Assembly: GCA_033026295.1 (NCBI GenBank)
Contig: CM065186.1
Location: 20,409,172 to 20,473,171, forward strand
Origin: Channa striata
Lineage: Eukaryota; Chordata; Actinopteri; Anabantiformes; Channidae
DNA length: 64,000 bases
Direction: 5' to 3'
Below the pieces are notes generated by a model. It searched no databases and was not told the DNA's origin. It was given only the letters and a program-made list of their open reading frames with translations. The translations under genes and the position numbers were made by a program. Of the stretch, positions 37,891 to 50,900 are shown piece by piece (the stretch's first letter is position 1; each line of letters starts with the position of its first letter).

Positions 37891-38249
37891 GGCGGAGCCT
37901 ATCGGACGGCAAGCCCGAGGAACCAAAAGCGCAGAGACCGGGTCCAAGGGCTTTACGTCCTTAAAGCGCGTCAAAGGGGCCGGGACCTCTGCAGGAAAAC
38001 CCGCACAACATATGTCACTATCAGTGAAAACACAATCTGGCAATTCTGTTATTTATTAACTTTCATTTTGTTTTTCAAAAGTCAAAGACATTTATCCAGA
38101 ACAAATATTCCATTAGATCTGCTAAAAGTAGTGTTAATAGAACATGTTTGCCAAGTACATAATAAAAATAAAAATGTCTGCAGTATATTTCCCTGGAGTG
38201 TAAAAGTACCAAATTCACGCATGGGAGAGAAAAATAACCTTTGTGTCAT

Positions 38250-38310
38250 CAGGCCTGGATTTGGCCACTGTTCAGCAGGCTGACGGCAGAAGGGAAAAAA
38301 CTGCACATTT
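38250..38310. repeat. Short duplicate of part of the 34450-34510 LINE relic
   Basis: 'ggatttggccactgttcagc' followed by 'aggctga' and 'gggaaaaaactg' matches 34455-34510. Only about 60 bases are shared. Confidence 0.7.
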
Positions 38311-39324
38311 GTGCTCGACTAGTAAAAACCCAAATGTCTCAACTGTGTAACTCTGTATTATTACAAGCAATAAAGCTCATGATTAAATTCAGAATTTGCA
38401 AGCTGCACAGTTGTGATTTATTTATATTGAAATATCCAGATTTTAGTAATTTACTTTCAAGACACACATTAGATATATACATAAATAAAAAGATAATAAA
38501 ATAGAAAGAGATAAAATATATAATTTATAAATGTTTATGCGAATTTGCATTGTGACAGCTGCAATCCTGCAGTTTTTAAAAAGCACCCGGCAAGAGTGTA
38601 GGGACTGTTCCGCTGTTTTGCTACACCTTGTAGCAAAACTAGTAGTAAAAGGTGAAGTTATTTTGGGCTATAACCTTATAATAACACCTGATTTAGATGA
38701 AGATGATATCAGAATGGCTTGCGTTTTCCTTAAAAGTATTAATGTATTTAATGTATGTCTTTGTTTATATCTTGCATGCGTTCTCCCACTTGTCAGCTGA
38801 GGCCCCCCACACTCGGTTTCACTTCCATATGTCTCCAGACTCTCTTGGTCGCATTTGACCTTGATTCATTCATTCATTCATTTCTGTGTATAAGGACTTT
38901 AAGTTTACTGTGTCGTTTGCTAGTGTGTCTACCATGCTTTGTTCATCCCTCCCCTATGCTTGTCCTTTCTTTGAAAATCAGGCTTTGATATGCCCAGTTC
39001 ATATGTCACATTACAGACACCTACAACTACATTTTGACTAGTCACAATTCGTTTGTAAAAATCAGTAAACAGGATATTTACAATTCAACTCTGACTATCC
39101 GTTATGTGAACTACAGATATCTTTAATTCCATTGGGTCTACACTGAAAAAAGTGAAACGGCTGTGTCATTCATTTAAAGTATGTTTCTATATTCGATCGA
39201 CCCACGTTTTTGATTTTCCATCTGAACTTGTTATTTATGGGTTGGTTAAAAGTAAAACGAACCACTCCTGGAACAAATCACATGGATTCCGTTTACTCAA
39301 AGGAGATTTCTACTTCAGACCAAA

Positions 39325-39451
39325 GGTTCGACACGTCACATGACCTTATGACGTAGGACCAGCTCGCTCTGAAACTGTCTTTTGGCCGCCATTATTTTTC
39401 CCTCGCATGGAAAGAGAATCATGTGATTCAAAAGAAAACTCTTTTAACAAG
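39325..39451 (+). promoter_or_regulatory. Promoter-like block with possible first exon
   Basis: CRE-like acgtca (39333-39338) and tgacgta (about 39350-39356) are followed by a YY1-like gccgccat (39385-39392). An ATG at about 39408 opens MERESCDSKENSFNK, ending at a good splice donor (AAG|GTAAGA at 39451/39452). It could start a transcript running into the decayed gene at 41480-43640. The link is inferred. Confidence 0.45.
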
Positions 39452-39923
39452 GTAAGAAGTCAGACAAGTTTTACTTTTAACCTTTGCTTTGTCAAATGTG
39501 TGATTAGTTTCGTGAACTACAAACCTACTTCGTTGGCTTTACTAATTTGCTGTGCTTGTTAGCCAGCCTTAACTAGCTAAACTGACAAACCCGTAAGAAA
39601 CGTTGGGGTGACAACTACGGCAAATTTTACCTTAGCTACATTTATGTAACACAGGCAATAGATACCTAAAATGGATTGTTATATGATATAAATACAATAT
39701 AATTACTGGAGTGACATCCTAGCTGCATGTATTCGGGCTATGGTGCTAGTCAGCACGTATCGTTAAGACCAATGCCGTCATGGCCGTTCACTTGCGCAAT
39801 GTGTCTGTTATTAATATCTCTTACTGGGGCTTAACTGTGGTGATATTGAAGGGTTATGGTGATGGTGCCACTGCTCCGTCCCCACCTGTGCAGCCCCGTC
39901 AGACTCACACACACACGCAGGTG

Positions 39924-39955
39924 GAGAGGAGGAGGAGGAGGAGGAGGAGGAGAGC
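39924..39955 (+). repeat. (GGA)n microsatellite
   Basis: About ten GGA/GAG triplets lie in a row. Confidence 0.9.
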
Positions 39956-41479
39956 GCGAAAGTACGTGGGTAGTTTTTCGATAGTTGGCAACGCTATTTG
40001 AAGTGCTCTGTGTCTGGCGACTGGAAATGTAAACAGCCTATGAATTTATTTCAGCTTCCATCTCTCCTCTTTACCATCGGTCAGGTGACGTCACAGTCAT
40101 AAAATGGTCGAGGTCACCTGTGATTGTCTGAAACACACAGCGCTCCCTCATTACTGTCGTTGAGTTTTGCTGCCTGATTGTGGATGTGCCGAACAGTGAA
40201 CCCAGCTGGTTCGGTGCGTACACGGCTCGGAAAAGCCGTCCGGATAAACAGCTAATAATCCAAGGTACGTGCGATAAGAAGTATCGATGTGATAAGCACA
40301 TCGCACTTCCTGTGACTTCTTGGCAATAAAAGCATCTTGTTGATTAGCTAGTGTAAAGCTTTTAGTTTGAAGCAGCCACAGCAGGTGAGGCTTGGTTTGT
40401 ATTAGCAGTAACTTAACAGAGCTCTTACTCAGCTGAAAGCCATAAGTAAACAGAAAATATGGCTGAGGCATCATAACGGCAAGCAGGCATACAGGAACAA
40501 AATAGAATTAAGATAGAAGTTACAAAAAGTAGACAATTTACTCTTTTTTTTCCATTTACAGGTCGTAAGGGTTTTCCTTCAGAGGCTGTTTAGGCTGGAC
40601 TGCACAATTTGGTGAGCCCAAAAATGCACAAACATGAATTCTGTTCTGAAGCAGCAGTAGTAGTACAGTGACATACAGAATAATATTTGTTTGCAGTAAA
40701 TAATAAGTGAAATTGTACTTACACTATTGATTGATTTGATTTAATTACATTTAATTATCATTGTCTTTTTTTACAGAGTGCTAAGTGCTCATGTGAAAAA
40801 ATGAAGTATCCATTATTATTTGTACAGATGGGATAAAGTGCCCAAACTCACTACTTAAATAAAGGTATTTGTACTCCAAAAAAACAAGCACTTCAAGTAC
40901 GTGCACAGCTTAATTTTCTTTAATGTAGTAATAGTCTTGATTTTGATTCTGTTAGTAACACAAAAGTCCAGACTATTCCAGATTTCTTTGAGAAAAATGT
41001 AGAAAAAAAAGTCAAATTAATAATTTAAGAAATAGGACAAGAACCCAAAATTATTTGAGGGGAAAAAAAGTTGGAGCTGAGTTTATTCACTTTATGTACA
41101 TACAGATAACTGATTGGTGGTTGACAGGTTAGTTATTCATAGCATTTGTTATAAGAATCAAATTCTCAAAGAGTAATTAGTACTTTAAGCTGTAAAATAA
41201 ATGTTGAGTAATATTGTACAATATTGTCTTATGAACTATAATCAATAAAAAGTAAGATAAATATGAAGTACTCTAGTAAAGTACAAGCACCTCATAAATT
41301 AGCTTAAACACAGTAGTTGATTACTACCTCTGAATTTGTAAATATGAATTACATGTTGGTTATAGCTAAAAATTTGCACTACAAATTCCTACTTGCATTA
41401 AAATTATTCTTATTTTTTCTAGATATATTTTGATGGGCTGCCATGGCAACAAAAACGGCTAGCCTGTTTTTTTTAAACA

Positions 41480-43640
41480 TGCTATCATGAGGTCACCTGG
41501 AAGTTAATTCTGCCAAAAGGAATTCCAGAGACAATGGAAGAGCTCATGAGTGAAGTTTTAGGATGCAGTACCAAAACAAAGACTTTGGAGATGCACTAGA
41601 AAACCTGACATCAACTGCTAAACTGAAGAGAAGAGGTAGCCCACATTGTTCAGTGTGGATAATGTAAAATGAAAGGGTAAATGACAATTGCCAAGCCAAC
41701 ACCTAATAACTCCTTGAATAAGGCACCAGTAAGCTTGACTTTGCATCACATTCATTATAGAAATAGTTCAGTGGGTACTTGAACAATATATGAATGTTGC
41801 TTTGGATATCTACAGTATATTTTGGACCAACTTATTTCTTTTTTTCTTTTTTAGATCAATGCTGAAGTTCTGACAATTGCAGCAATACTGTACAAGCTGT
41901 ACAAGCACCACAGCAAGCTTATAAAGAGATGACCAGAAAGAGAGGAGGGACTGTCAGAGGGAAGATCAGGGACATCCAGAAGGTTCTTGATCAGGTTTGT
42001 ACTTGCTTAGTACAGCTTAAAATAGATTTGTTTTACGAATATATTGTCTATAGATGCACATAGCACTTAACAAGTACTATATGGAATGTTGGATGTGACA
42101 CAGAATATTTACATACGTACAATACAATTATCTTATTTAGGCATCTAAGTTGCCCAGTGTTCAGTATCACTCCTGAAAAGACGTATCTCACTTGTTGAAA
42201 GGCTTGGTAATTCTCTGTGTAAAATCTATTAGGTTGCAATATGACAACACTATGTGTCATAGAGTCCTGCCCCAGGTTAGGTACCCAACAGGTAATGCGC
42301 AAAAATGTTTCACCTGGTAAAATAATTATTAATGTAAAGTCACGGGTACGGATTAAAAAAATATTAAATGCAAGTAGAAGAAAGATGAATAGGAAAGCAG
42401 ACATGAAAATAAAGGCACAGTTATATTTAATAAGCTCCGTTGCAGTTATCATTCTATGATTAATCAGCTGATTGACCCATCCTCTCACTGTTTGTCTTTC
42501 ACATACAAACACACACACACACAATCTATACTGTGCAAAAGTGTGTTTGTCTAAGTAAAGAGAACAAATTATTGCATTTTGCTGTTGATACATCGGACAT
42601 TAAGTCATGAGGGTGTGCTAAATAAAAGTTTAATGCTAAATGTTTGGCCCATCGGTGATGGGGCAAAGTAACACATTAGAGAGCGTCATGGCTCCCAAGA
42701 TGCAAATTTTGCCAACCAGTTAACACAACCTGGTTGTTTCAATACTTTGGTGGATCAGGATCAGCCTGCTGTGTATTAAGACTTTATAGCTGCAGACTGG
42801 TCAGAGCGCCTATTCTGACCCCTGTCCACCACAACAATAAAACCAGCGGGTCTAGTTGATGTGGTAAATGATTAGTGTGCCTATAATAAGGCTATCGAGC
42901 TTTGCAGGTGCCATGACGGTGTGGGTTTGCAAAACTGGACATGTGCAGGACTCTGGTGTGTAATATTTTTATCTTTGGTCAGGGTGGATTAATCATTTTA
43001 CTTTTTTTTTTGGCCTGCGTGCACCTAGAGTCTGGAGGTGAATGTAAGAAGAGTCTCTACTGAAGTGCCTTATTGTGTGCTTAGGGAAAGATCTGGCCCA
43101 AGTTATTAAGGAATATCTGGTAAGCATTTCGAAGTCAATCACTTAAGCCTTACTAAAAAATAATAAAGCAGAATTCATGTATATTGATGTGGTTTAAAGC
43201 AAACCTGCTTCTTCTGCACTGTGATGGTGTGCATGTATATTACAGCTTTAACAAATTCACTACCGATCACCTTTTTGCACTTACAGAGAAAACACTAAGT
43301 AGTTGATTATTACATTTACATCACTCACTATTTCTTCTGATGGAATAACTTTCCTAATGTCTTGTATTTTATTAGTTCAGAATGATGAAGCTGAATCAGA
43401 ACTTGAGACGGCACCATGGCCGTGTTTTTTCTCTGGGAGGAAGAGGATCCTCTTCAACCACCGCAGCAAACTAGGATTGTTATTGAATGTGTGGAAGTCA
43501 TTAATGAGTTGCCATCAGTTTCACATGAATTCTATATTATGTGGCCTCAACTATGCACTAAACGTAAGCTATACGACTGAGCTAAAGCTAAAGTGTGCAA
43601 CTGAGTGCTATCATTATATATACAGTACTAGCAACAATAT
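41480..43640 (+). pseudogene. Decayed copy of a fish multi-copy SAMD3-like / PB1-like gene family
   Basis: Four exon-like blocks occur in family order. At about 41480-41635 it reads KLILPKGIPETMEELMSEVL, then in another frame FRMQYQNKDFGDALENLTST. At about 41855-41994 it reads MTRKRGGTVRGKIRDIQKVL. At about 43029-43119 it reads VNVRRVSTEV, then in another frame CLGKDLAQVIKEYL. At about 43381-43640 it reads TRIVIECVEVINELPSVS, then in another frame SILCGLNYALNVSYTTELKL. These match a recurrent pattern I know from uncharacterised teleost proteins (PB1-like N terminus, then KRGG, LVKEYL and FGLIYALNLSYP C-terminal motifs). Good donors follow three blocks. At least three internal frame changes and missing middle exons mean it is not intact. 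The function of the family is unknown to me. Confidence 0.65.
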
Positions 43641-44319
43641 TTTTCTTTTATTGACATTTCTCTTAACTTTGCTTCTGCAAAGTCACTCCAAAAACCTTAA
43701 TTTGCATCATACCTTTTGTATTCAACTTATGTTTCTGAGGGTAGATTTCACATTAGCACACATTTCTTTGGTTTCTGTTATGATAAAGTGTTATTTTTCC
43801 TAATCAATTTTTTTTTAACACAGAAAATGTGTTGTATATGGAAAAACATTCAGAGTAATAAATGTCCAAGTCTTTGGAGGAGAGAGTCTTCTCAGTGTGA
43901 TTTTTGTTTTGCAGTAAAATACATTTATGTGTAATAAGTTTACGTTTCCAGTTTAATATCAAGTAAAAAGTGTTTTAAAGTTCAAACGCAACTTGTTAAA
44001 AAGCGGAATATTTAATTGTGTTGTCTTACACAACTTAATCTGGTGGCTTATGTGTAAATATATTTTTGATTTGAGTAAATACAAGATATTGATTTTGATA
44101 TAATTATGTTTTACATTTATTATGAATAATGGTTTTAACTTGAAAAAAAATTAGGTGTAACAAATTAGAGAAATTTTATTAAAGAAATTTTACACTTAAG
44201 TGTAATTGTAAATTTTAGGTTTTTCTAAAGTGAAATATTGGTTTGTTACAAAGTGAAACAAACTATGTTTTTGACTTGTTTGAATGCAGCTTTTTGCTTT
44301 AGGGAAAAGAAAATGTATT

Positions 44320-47250
44320 GATTACTGTAACTGTAACTTTATTTGTTAAGCCCTTTAAAACAACAAGGTTGAACAAAGTGCTGTACAAGTTAAGGCATAA
44401 AATATTCAAATAAAACAAGATAATGAGAAGTAAAATAAAACCCAAGAATTTAACAATAAATAAATAAATAAATAACGCACATAAAATAATGTCAACAACT
44501 CAAACTGCATCAAAAGCCAGTGAAAACAAATGGGTCTTAAGAAATGATTTAAAAACAGGCAAGGAAGAGGCCTGACTGATGTGCAAGGGCAGCTCGTTCC
44601 ACAATTTTGGAGCTGCCACCGCAAAAGCTCTGTCCCCTCTGAGCTTCCGTTTAGTTTTTGGTACACTCAGGAGCAGCAGGTCGGCTGATCTGAGCGACCG
44701 AGGAGGAGTATATAAATGCAGAAGTTCAGAGAGATACATTGGGGCAGCACCATTTAAACATTTAAAAACAAATAAGAGAAGTTTAAAATGGATCCTAAAA
44801 TGCACAGGCAGCCAGTGAAGAGAGGATAAAATAGGTGTGATGTGGTCATGTTTTCTAGTGCCAGTTAAAAGACGTGCAGCAGCATTTTGGATTAGCTGCA
44901 GTCGAGACATCGACGACTGACTGACGCCAAAATAAAGTGCGTTACAGTAATCCAGCCGGGTGGTAACAAAGGCGTGGATTACTGTCTCAAAGTGCTGCTT
45001 AGTGAGAACTGGCTTAACTTTGGCCAGTTGCCTCAGGTGGAAAAAACTAGATTTTACAACAGACCGAATCTGGCTGTCAAGCTTTAGGTTGGTGTCCATT
45101 TTAAACCCAAGGTTAACTATTTCTGATTTGGCACATTCAGCCAAGGGACCCAAGTCTATGGAGGCAGCGGCCCCCTTAGAGGAGTTGGTTCCCAGCACAA
45201 TTACCTCAGTCTTTGAATCATTAAAATGTAAAAAGTTAAAAGCCATCCAGGCCTTAATGTCCTTTAAACAGTCCAATAATGAGCTGACAGAGACAGTCCA
45301 ATAATGAGCTGACAGAGAAACCATCCCTCTTATTTAGAGGGACATAAATCTGACAATCATCAGCATGAAAATGAAAACAGATTCCATGTTTTCTGAGGAT
45401 GGAGCCAAGGGGAAGCAAATACAAAGAAAACAGGACAGGGCCTAAAATAGAGCCTTGTGGAACCCCACAGGACAGAGGAGCAGAGGAGGACTGGAAATCT
45501 CCAAGTTGGACAAAAAAACTTCTGTCCTTTAAGTAGGACCTGAACAAACTCAGAGCTGGGCCCTTTATACCAACTCAGTGTTCTATCATGACATCAAAAT
45601 ATCATGGTCCACTGTATCAAATGCAGCAGTTAAATCAAGCAGTACAAGGACCACACAGTCACCAGAATCAGAGGCTAGGAGAATGTCATTAAATACTCGC
45701 AGCAGAGCAGAATCAGTACTCCCTTTTGTTAAAACCAGATTGAAAGATCTCTAAAAGGTTGTGCTCATTTAAAAATGCTATTAACTGGCTATAATCAATT
45801 TTGTCTAAAAGCTTTGATAAAAAAGGTAATCTAGAGATTGGCCTAAAATTAGCAAAAACAAGTGGATCGAGCCCAGGTTTCGTAATTAAAGTTTTAACTA
45901 TGGCATGTTTAAAATTTTTGGGAACAAGCCCAGAGGTCAGACTATTGTTTATGATGGTGAGAACAGATGGCCCTAAAGTAAGAAAAACCTCTTTAAAAAG
46001 ACGAGGGGGAAGAGCATCACAGGGTGAACCTGAGGGTTGCAAGTGATCAACAATCTCCTGAACCTCAGACAAGGTGACAGGGTCAAGCTGATGAAAGACA
46101 GCAGAGCATAAGTGAGGGACTGACGGGTCAAAAACAGGAGGAGAGATTTGGGCCCTTGCCATAGACACCTTATTAATGAAAAAAATATGAAAGCTTAAAG
46201 GTTTCAGATGTGAATTCAAAACATACAGTCTGAGGAGCATTAAGGATAGACTGAAACAACACACAGGGTTTGTGACAGTTGGAAATAATAATATTAGCAA
46301 AGGGTTTCTTTTTAGAGTCACACATGGATATTAAAATCACCAACTAAAAGGACATAGTCATATTTGGGCATGACCTCAGCCAGGAAGTCAGCAAAGTCAT
46401 TGATTGTTGTTATTTTATTGTATTTCGGTGGTCTGTAGATCACTCCACACAGTACAGGGTGAGAGCAGCCAAGCTCAAACAGACACATTTCAAAGTTGGA
46501 TAAAGGGGTGGACAGCGAAAGCTGTTTACACCGATACCGGCTCCGGTAAATCGCGGCTGTTCCTCCGCCTCGGCCCGACGTGCGGGGCGAGTTAAAATAA
46601 CAACAATCGGGAGGCAGGAGCTCAGCGAAAAAGCTGGATTCAGCAGTGTTAGCCCATGTCTCAGTCACACAGAAAAACTCCAAACCCTTGGAAAGAAAGA
46701 AATCCTTAAGGATAAACGTTTTGTTTGCCAGGGATATGGCATTTACCAGGCCAAACCTGGTGGGAGCTGGAGTGTTAGCCGACCATGGAGTCTGCTCGAG
46801 AGACCGCAGGTTCCCTCCACGCTGTCGCGGACGAGGAGAGGGCGGGAGGCGGGGCTGGAACAGCTCATAGGGCTCCAGCGAGCGCCTCGAAGGAAAGAAG
46901 CGATGAAACGAACCAAACTCAGCCAGAGAGGAAGCACCACAACGAAGCACACAGACTTTCAGCCTAACCAACCTTCCACTACGCTTACCGCGATGGCGGT
47001 GGCGTTTCTTGCGTGGGGGTGGCCCAGGAGTGCGGCCCAGGTGCGCTGGGATTCCCGATAGTAATGGGGGCAGCGTTTTATGTCCATCCTGGTTAATCCA
47101 CACACAACTGTTATCAGTTCGCCTAAGATCCAGTACGACTGTACACCAGCAGAGAGTTGACATTATGAAAAATAAGTGTCAAAAATAGCATAAACACAAA
47201 TGAAGTACGGAGAGACAGACGGTGAGCCATAAACACAGGCGCCATCTTGA
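44320..47250 (-). mobile_element. L2-like LINE, nearly full length but broken
   Basis: The - strand has a 5' end 'aagatggcgcc' near 47240. A frame at 47163-46318 holds the endonuclease start (VNAISLANKTFILKDFFLSK; SGRGGGTAAIY; VLLVGDFNIHV). Frames at 46321-45713 hold the reverse transcriptase N-terminal part, 45547-45254 the core (GVPQGSILGPVLFSLYL; FHADDCQIYV with the catalytic ADD) and 45324-44500 the C-terminal domain (HAFVTTRLDYCNALYFGVSQ; IQNAAARLLTGTRKHDHIT). The endonuclease C-terminal half is deleted after GDFN, and frameshifts separate the other blocks. The 3' tail near 44320-44335 is a gttaca tandem. It is inactive but not very old. It shares the reverse transcriptase style of the 47930-52620 element but is a different subfamily. 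Confidence 0.9.
44452..44475. repeat. (AAAT)n short repeat
   Basis: About six aata units lie inside the 3' part of the LINE. Confidence 0.7.
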
Positions 47251-47394
47251 AATCATCAATGTGATTAGAATTAAATCAAAGTACTAAGTTAAATAAAATG
47301 AAGAATCTGGTTTGAGAAAAAGCAAAAAAGTTAGCTGTAACAAATTAGAGTAATTTTTTTAAGTTGATCCAAAGTATCATTTTTTTCAGTGTAG

Positions 47395-47925
47395 TCAACA
47401 TTTAAATTACAGTTATCTTGAATGAAAATTTTACTAGTCATAATTCCAATTGAATATAACTCCAGGTGGAGTATCCCCACAGGTTGAAACGCCGCTGTCA
47501 GGCCCGTGTTCCTTAGACAGAGAACAGCCTGCGTGACGGACAGAACTAACGTCTCCTCGACTTTCTCCTGTGCGAAACAGGTTAGTAGCTTGTGTAGTTA
47601 AACCACAAAACACTCCAGAGGATCTCTAAATCCTTCCTGACGTAACTCCGGTGAGGTTTAGGATGTAAAAATGGATTTGAGCAGTTTACAGTCTAAAGTT
47701 AGTTACCGTTTACTGTGTAGCTTCCTAGCTTCTGTGGGTGAACACACAGCAATCGCGGCCTTATTTTTAGTTCTTTGGTATTGATTACTGGCTTCTGGAC
47801 ATCGGTAAAAGTTCAATTCATGTTTAGTTAAACTCTATGTGAAACAAAGAGTAAGGAACATTGGTTATATGACTGAATTTCTCTGTTTGGTGTAGTTTTT
47901 ATTATGTGGAGTAATTCATTTATTT
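47395..47925. other. Unassigned sequence between two LINEs
   Basis: No homology was recognised. A stretch at about 47518-47582 ending in gaaacag|gttag has exon-donor form and is partly repeated at 53091-53146. An ATG at about 47671 opens a 37-residue frame (MDLSSLQSKVSYRLL) of unknown meaning. Confidence 0.4.
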
Positions 47926-50900
47926 TAATTCAATTCAATTCATTTCAACTTTAATTATATAGTGCCAATTTCCAACAAGGTCATCTCAGGGCACTTTACA
48001 TATTAAAGTCAAGACTATACAAACATTTAGAGAAAACCCAACAAATCCCCCTTGAGCAAGCCATAGGCAACAGTGGAGAGGAAAAACTCCCTTTAGCGGA
48101 AGAAACCTCCAGCAGAACCAGGCTCAGGGTGGGCGGACATCTGCCTTGACCGGTTGGGCTGAGTGGAAAGTGGAGAGAGAAAAGAACAGAGCAACAAAAG
48201 CAACAACAAAACATTGAGCAGGTTAGTGGGACCAGTAGCTGCACACTGGAGGACACACAGCGCCAAATCCGGGGACACCTGAAGACAGGGACAGAGAGAT
48301 GGAGAAAGAGAGAGAGAAAGACGACTACGGGACAAAAAAGACACAGAGTTAATGTCCTACAGTGGTGACATTATAAATGTGGGGTGAGAGGAGAGAATGA
48401 AGAGGAGAGGAAGTTGCACAGTTCAGAATCCCCCAGCAGTCTAAGCCTATAGCAGCATGACTATAACCAACTATAAGCTTTATCAAAAAGGAAGGTTTTG
48501 AACCTAGTCTTAAAAATAGAGAGGGTGTCTGCTTCCAGAATCTGGACTGGGAGCTGGTTCCACAGGAGAGGAGCTTGATAGCTAAAGGCTCTGCCTCCCA
48601 TTCTACTTTTGGAAATTCTGGGAACCACAAGTAGGCCTGCATTTTGGGACCGAAGTGGTCTAGTAGGATGATATGGTACTAGGAGATCTTTTAGATATGA
48701 TGGGGCTTGACCGTTTAAAGCTTTTTAGGTAGAAAGAAGGGTTTTAAATTCTATTCTACATTTAATTGGAAGCCAATGGAGAGAAGCTAATGAAGGTGAA
48801 ATATGATCTCTCTTACCAATCCCAGTCAGTAATCTTGCTGCAGCATTTTGGATTAATTGGAGGCTTTTTAGAGAGTTACTGGGGCAGCCTGAAAGTAGAG
48901 AATTACAGTAGTCCAATCTAGAAGTAACGAATGCATGAACCAATTTTTCAGCATCACTTTGAGACAGGATGCTCCTAATTTTGGCAATGTTTCTTAGGTG
49001 GAAGAAGGCTGTTCTAGAGATTTGTTTTATGTGTGAGGTAAATGACAAATCCTGGTCAAAAATGACTCAGAGATTCCTTGCAGTACTACTGGGGGCAAGA
49101 GTTATGTCATCTAAAGTAGCAATATGGTTAGAAAACATGTTTCTTAGACTTTTAGGCCCAAATACAATAACTTCAGTTTTATCTGAGTTTAGAAGAAGAA
49201 AATTATACGTCACCCAGTCCCTTACGTATTTTAAACATGCTTGTAGTTTGATTAATTTATTTGTTTCATCAGGTTTCATAGATAGATATAACTGCGTGTC
49301 ATAAGCGTAGCAGTGAAAATTTACACTTTATTGAACTCCATAACTAACTTTTGTGTATGTGGAAGATTCATCATTAACATGAACAAATTGGAATCTATCT
49401 GAAGATATGATTTAAACCAATTTAGTGCAGTTCCTTTAATCCCAATTACATGTTCTAGTGTCTGTAATAATATTCTGTGATCAATGGTGTCAAATGCAGC
49501 ACTAAGATCTAGCAGAACTAGTATAGAGACAAGTCCATTATCTGAAGCCAGAAGAAGATCGTTGGTGACTTTAATCAGTGCGGTTTCTGTGCTATGATGA
49601 ACTCTAAATCCTGACTGAAATTCTTCAAACAAGTCGTTTCAGCGCAGGTGGTCACATAATTGCTTTACAACTACTTTTTCACGTATTTTAGAAATAAAGG
49701 GGAGATTGGATATTGGTGTGTAATTGGCTAAGACACCTGGATCCAGACAAGGTTTTTTAAGTAGAGGTTTGATTACAGCTACCTTATAAGCCTTTGGTAC
49801 ATATCCTGTTTGTAAAGATAGATTAATGATATCTGATACGAATGTGTCTAATAAGGGTAGAGCATCTTTGAGCAGTCTAACTGGAATAGGGTCTAGCAGA
49901 CATGTTGTTGGTTTAGATGCCATAATAGTTGAAGTTAACTCAGCAAGGTCTATGGGCACAAAGCAGTCTAAAAGGGACTGAGGACTTACTGATGATTCTA
50001 ATTCTGTTGTATTTTTGGGGAGGGTCTGGTGAATTTTATTTCTTATAGCTATGATTTTGTTTGCGAAGAAGGTCATGAAGTCATTGCTACATAGCGTTGA
50101 GGGAATACTAGTCTCAACTGAACTATGGCTCTTAGTCAGCCTGGCTACAGTGCTGAAAAGAAACCGGGGGTTGTTCTTGTTTTCCTCTATTAGTGATGAA
50201 TAATAAGCTGTTCTGGCTTTACGGAGTGCTAATTTGTATAAGTATAAACTCTTTTTCCAGGCTAGGCGTGATTCTTGTGAATGAGTGGAACGCCACTTCC
50301 TTTCTCGTCTTCGTGACGCCCGCTTTAAATTGCGGGTTTGCGAGCTATACCATGCCTGTTCAGAATTACTTCTTTTAATTAATTCTTTTTTAGAGGGGCA
50401 ACACTATTAAGTATGGAACGTAAAGATGCTGCATAATTATCAGTAAGGTAATCAACTTGTACAGGAGTACAGTTAATGAGGCTACTCTCAGTTATATCGG
50501 TACATGTTGAAGTAAATGATGAAGGGATCATTTCCTTAAATTTGTTCACAGTGTTTTCAGATAAACACCTACTGCTGCTGTGTAGTCCATTAAATTAAAT
50601 TCAAATGTTATTAGAAAATGGTCAGAGAGAACAGAATTATGAGGAAATACTGTTAGTTTATCAATTTCAATGCCATATGCAAGGACAAGGTCTAGGGTAT
50701 GACTAAAACAGTGAGTGGGTTCATTTACATTTTGAGAGAAACCAATTGAATCTAATAATGAAGTAAATGCCGTGTTGAGGGAGTTACTGTCAGCATCTAC
50801 ATGAATGTTAAAATCGCCCACTATGACGACTTTATCTGCACTAAGTCAGCTAGAAAATCAGAGAATTCAGTCAAAAATTCAGAATAAGGGACTGGAGGAC

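Larger units (their letters stand above)
39141..47391. mobile_element. Candidate CACTA/EnSpm-like element framed by CACTG inverted ends
   Basis: CTACACTGAAAAAA at 39138-39151 is exactly inverted at 47381-47394. The match continues for seven more bases with two mismatches (19 of 21). CACTG ends are diagnostic of the CACTA group. A TA dinucleotide flanks both ends as a possible short target duplication. The unit gtaacaaattagag followed by aattt recurs near 44157 and 47337 in direct orientation, like a subterminal repeat. Inside are a TATA-less promoter-like block, a decayed multi-exon gene and an L2-like LINE. No transposase was recognised. The long span makes chance pairing of two separate small elements possible. 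Confidence 0.5.

Noticed and set aside
37709..38059. Overlapping long frames on both strands near the nme promoter
   Set aside because: Both strands are open because of GC-rich composition. The - strand reading crosses the TATA and donor signals of nme.
42048..42593. 181-codon - strand frame inside the candidate mobile element
   Set aside because: Low-complexity residues, no domain, and it lies in an intron-like part of the decayed SAMD3-like gene on the other strand.
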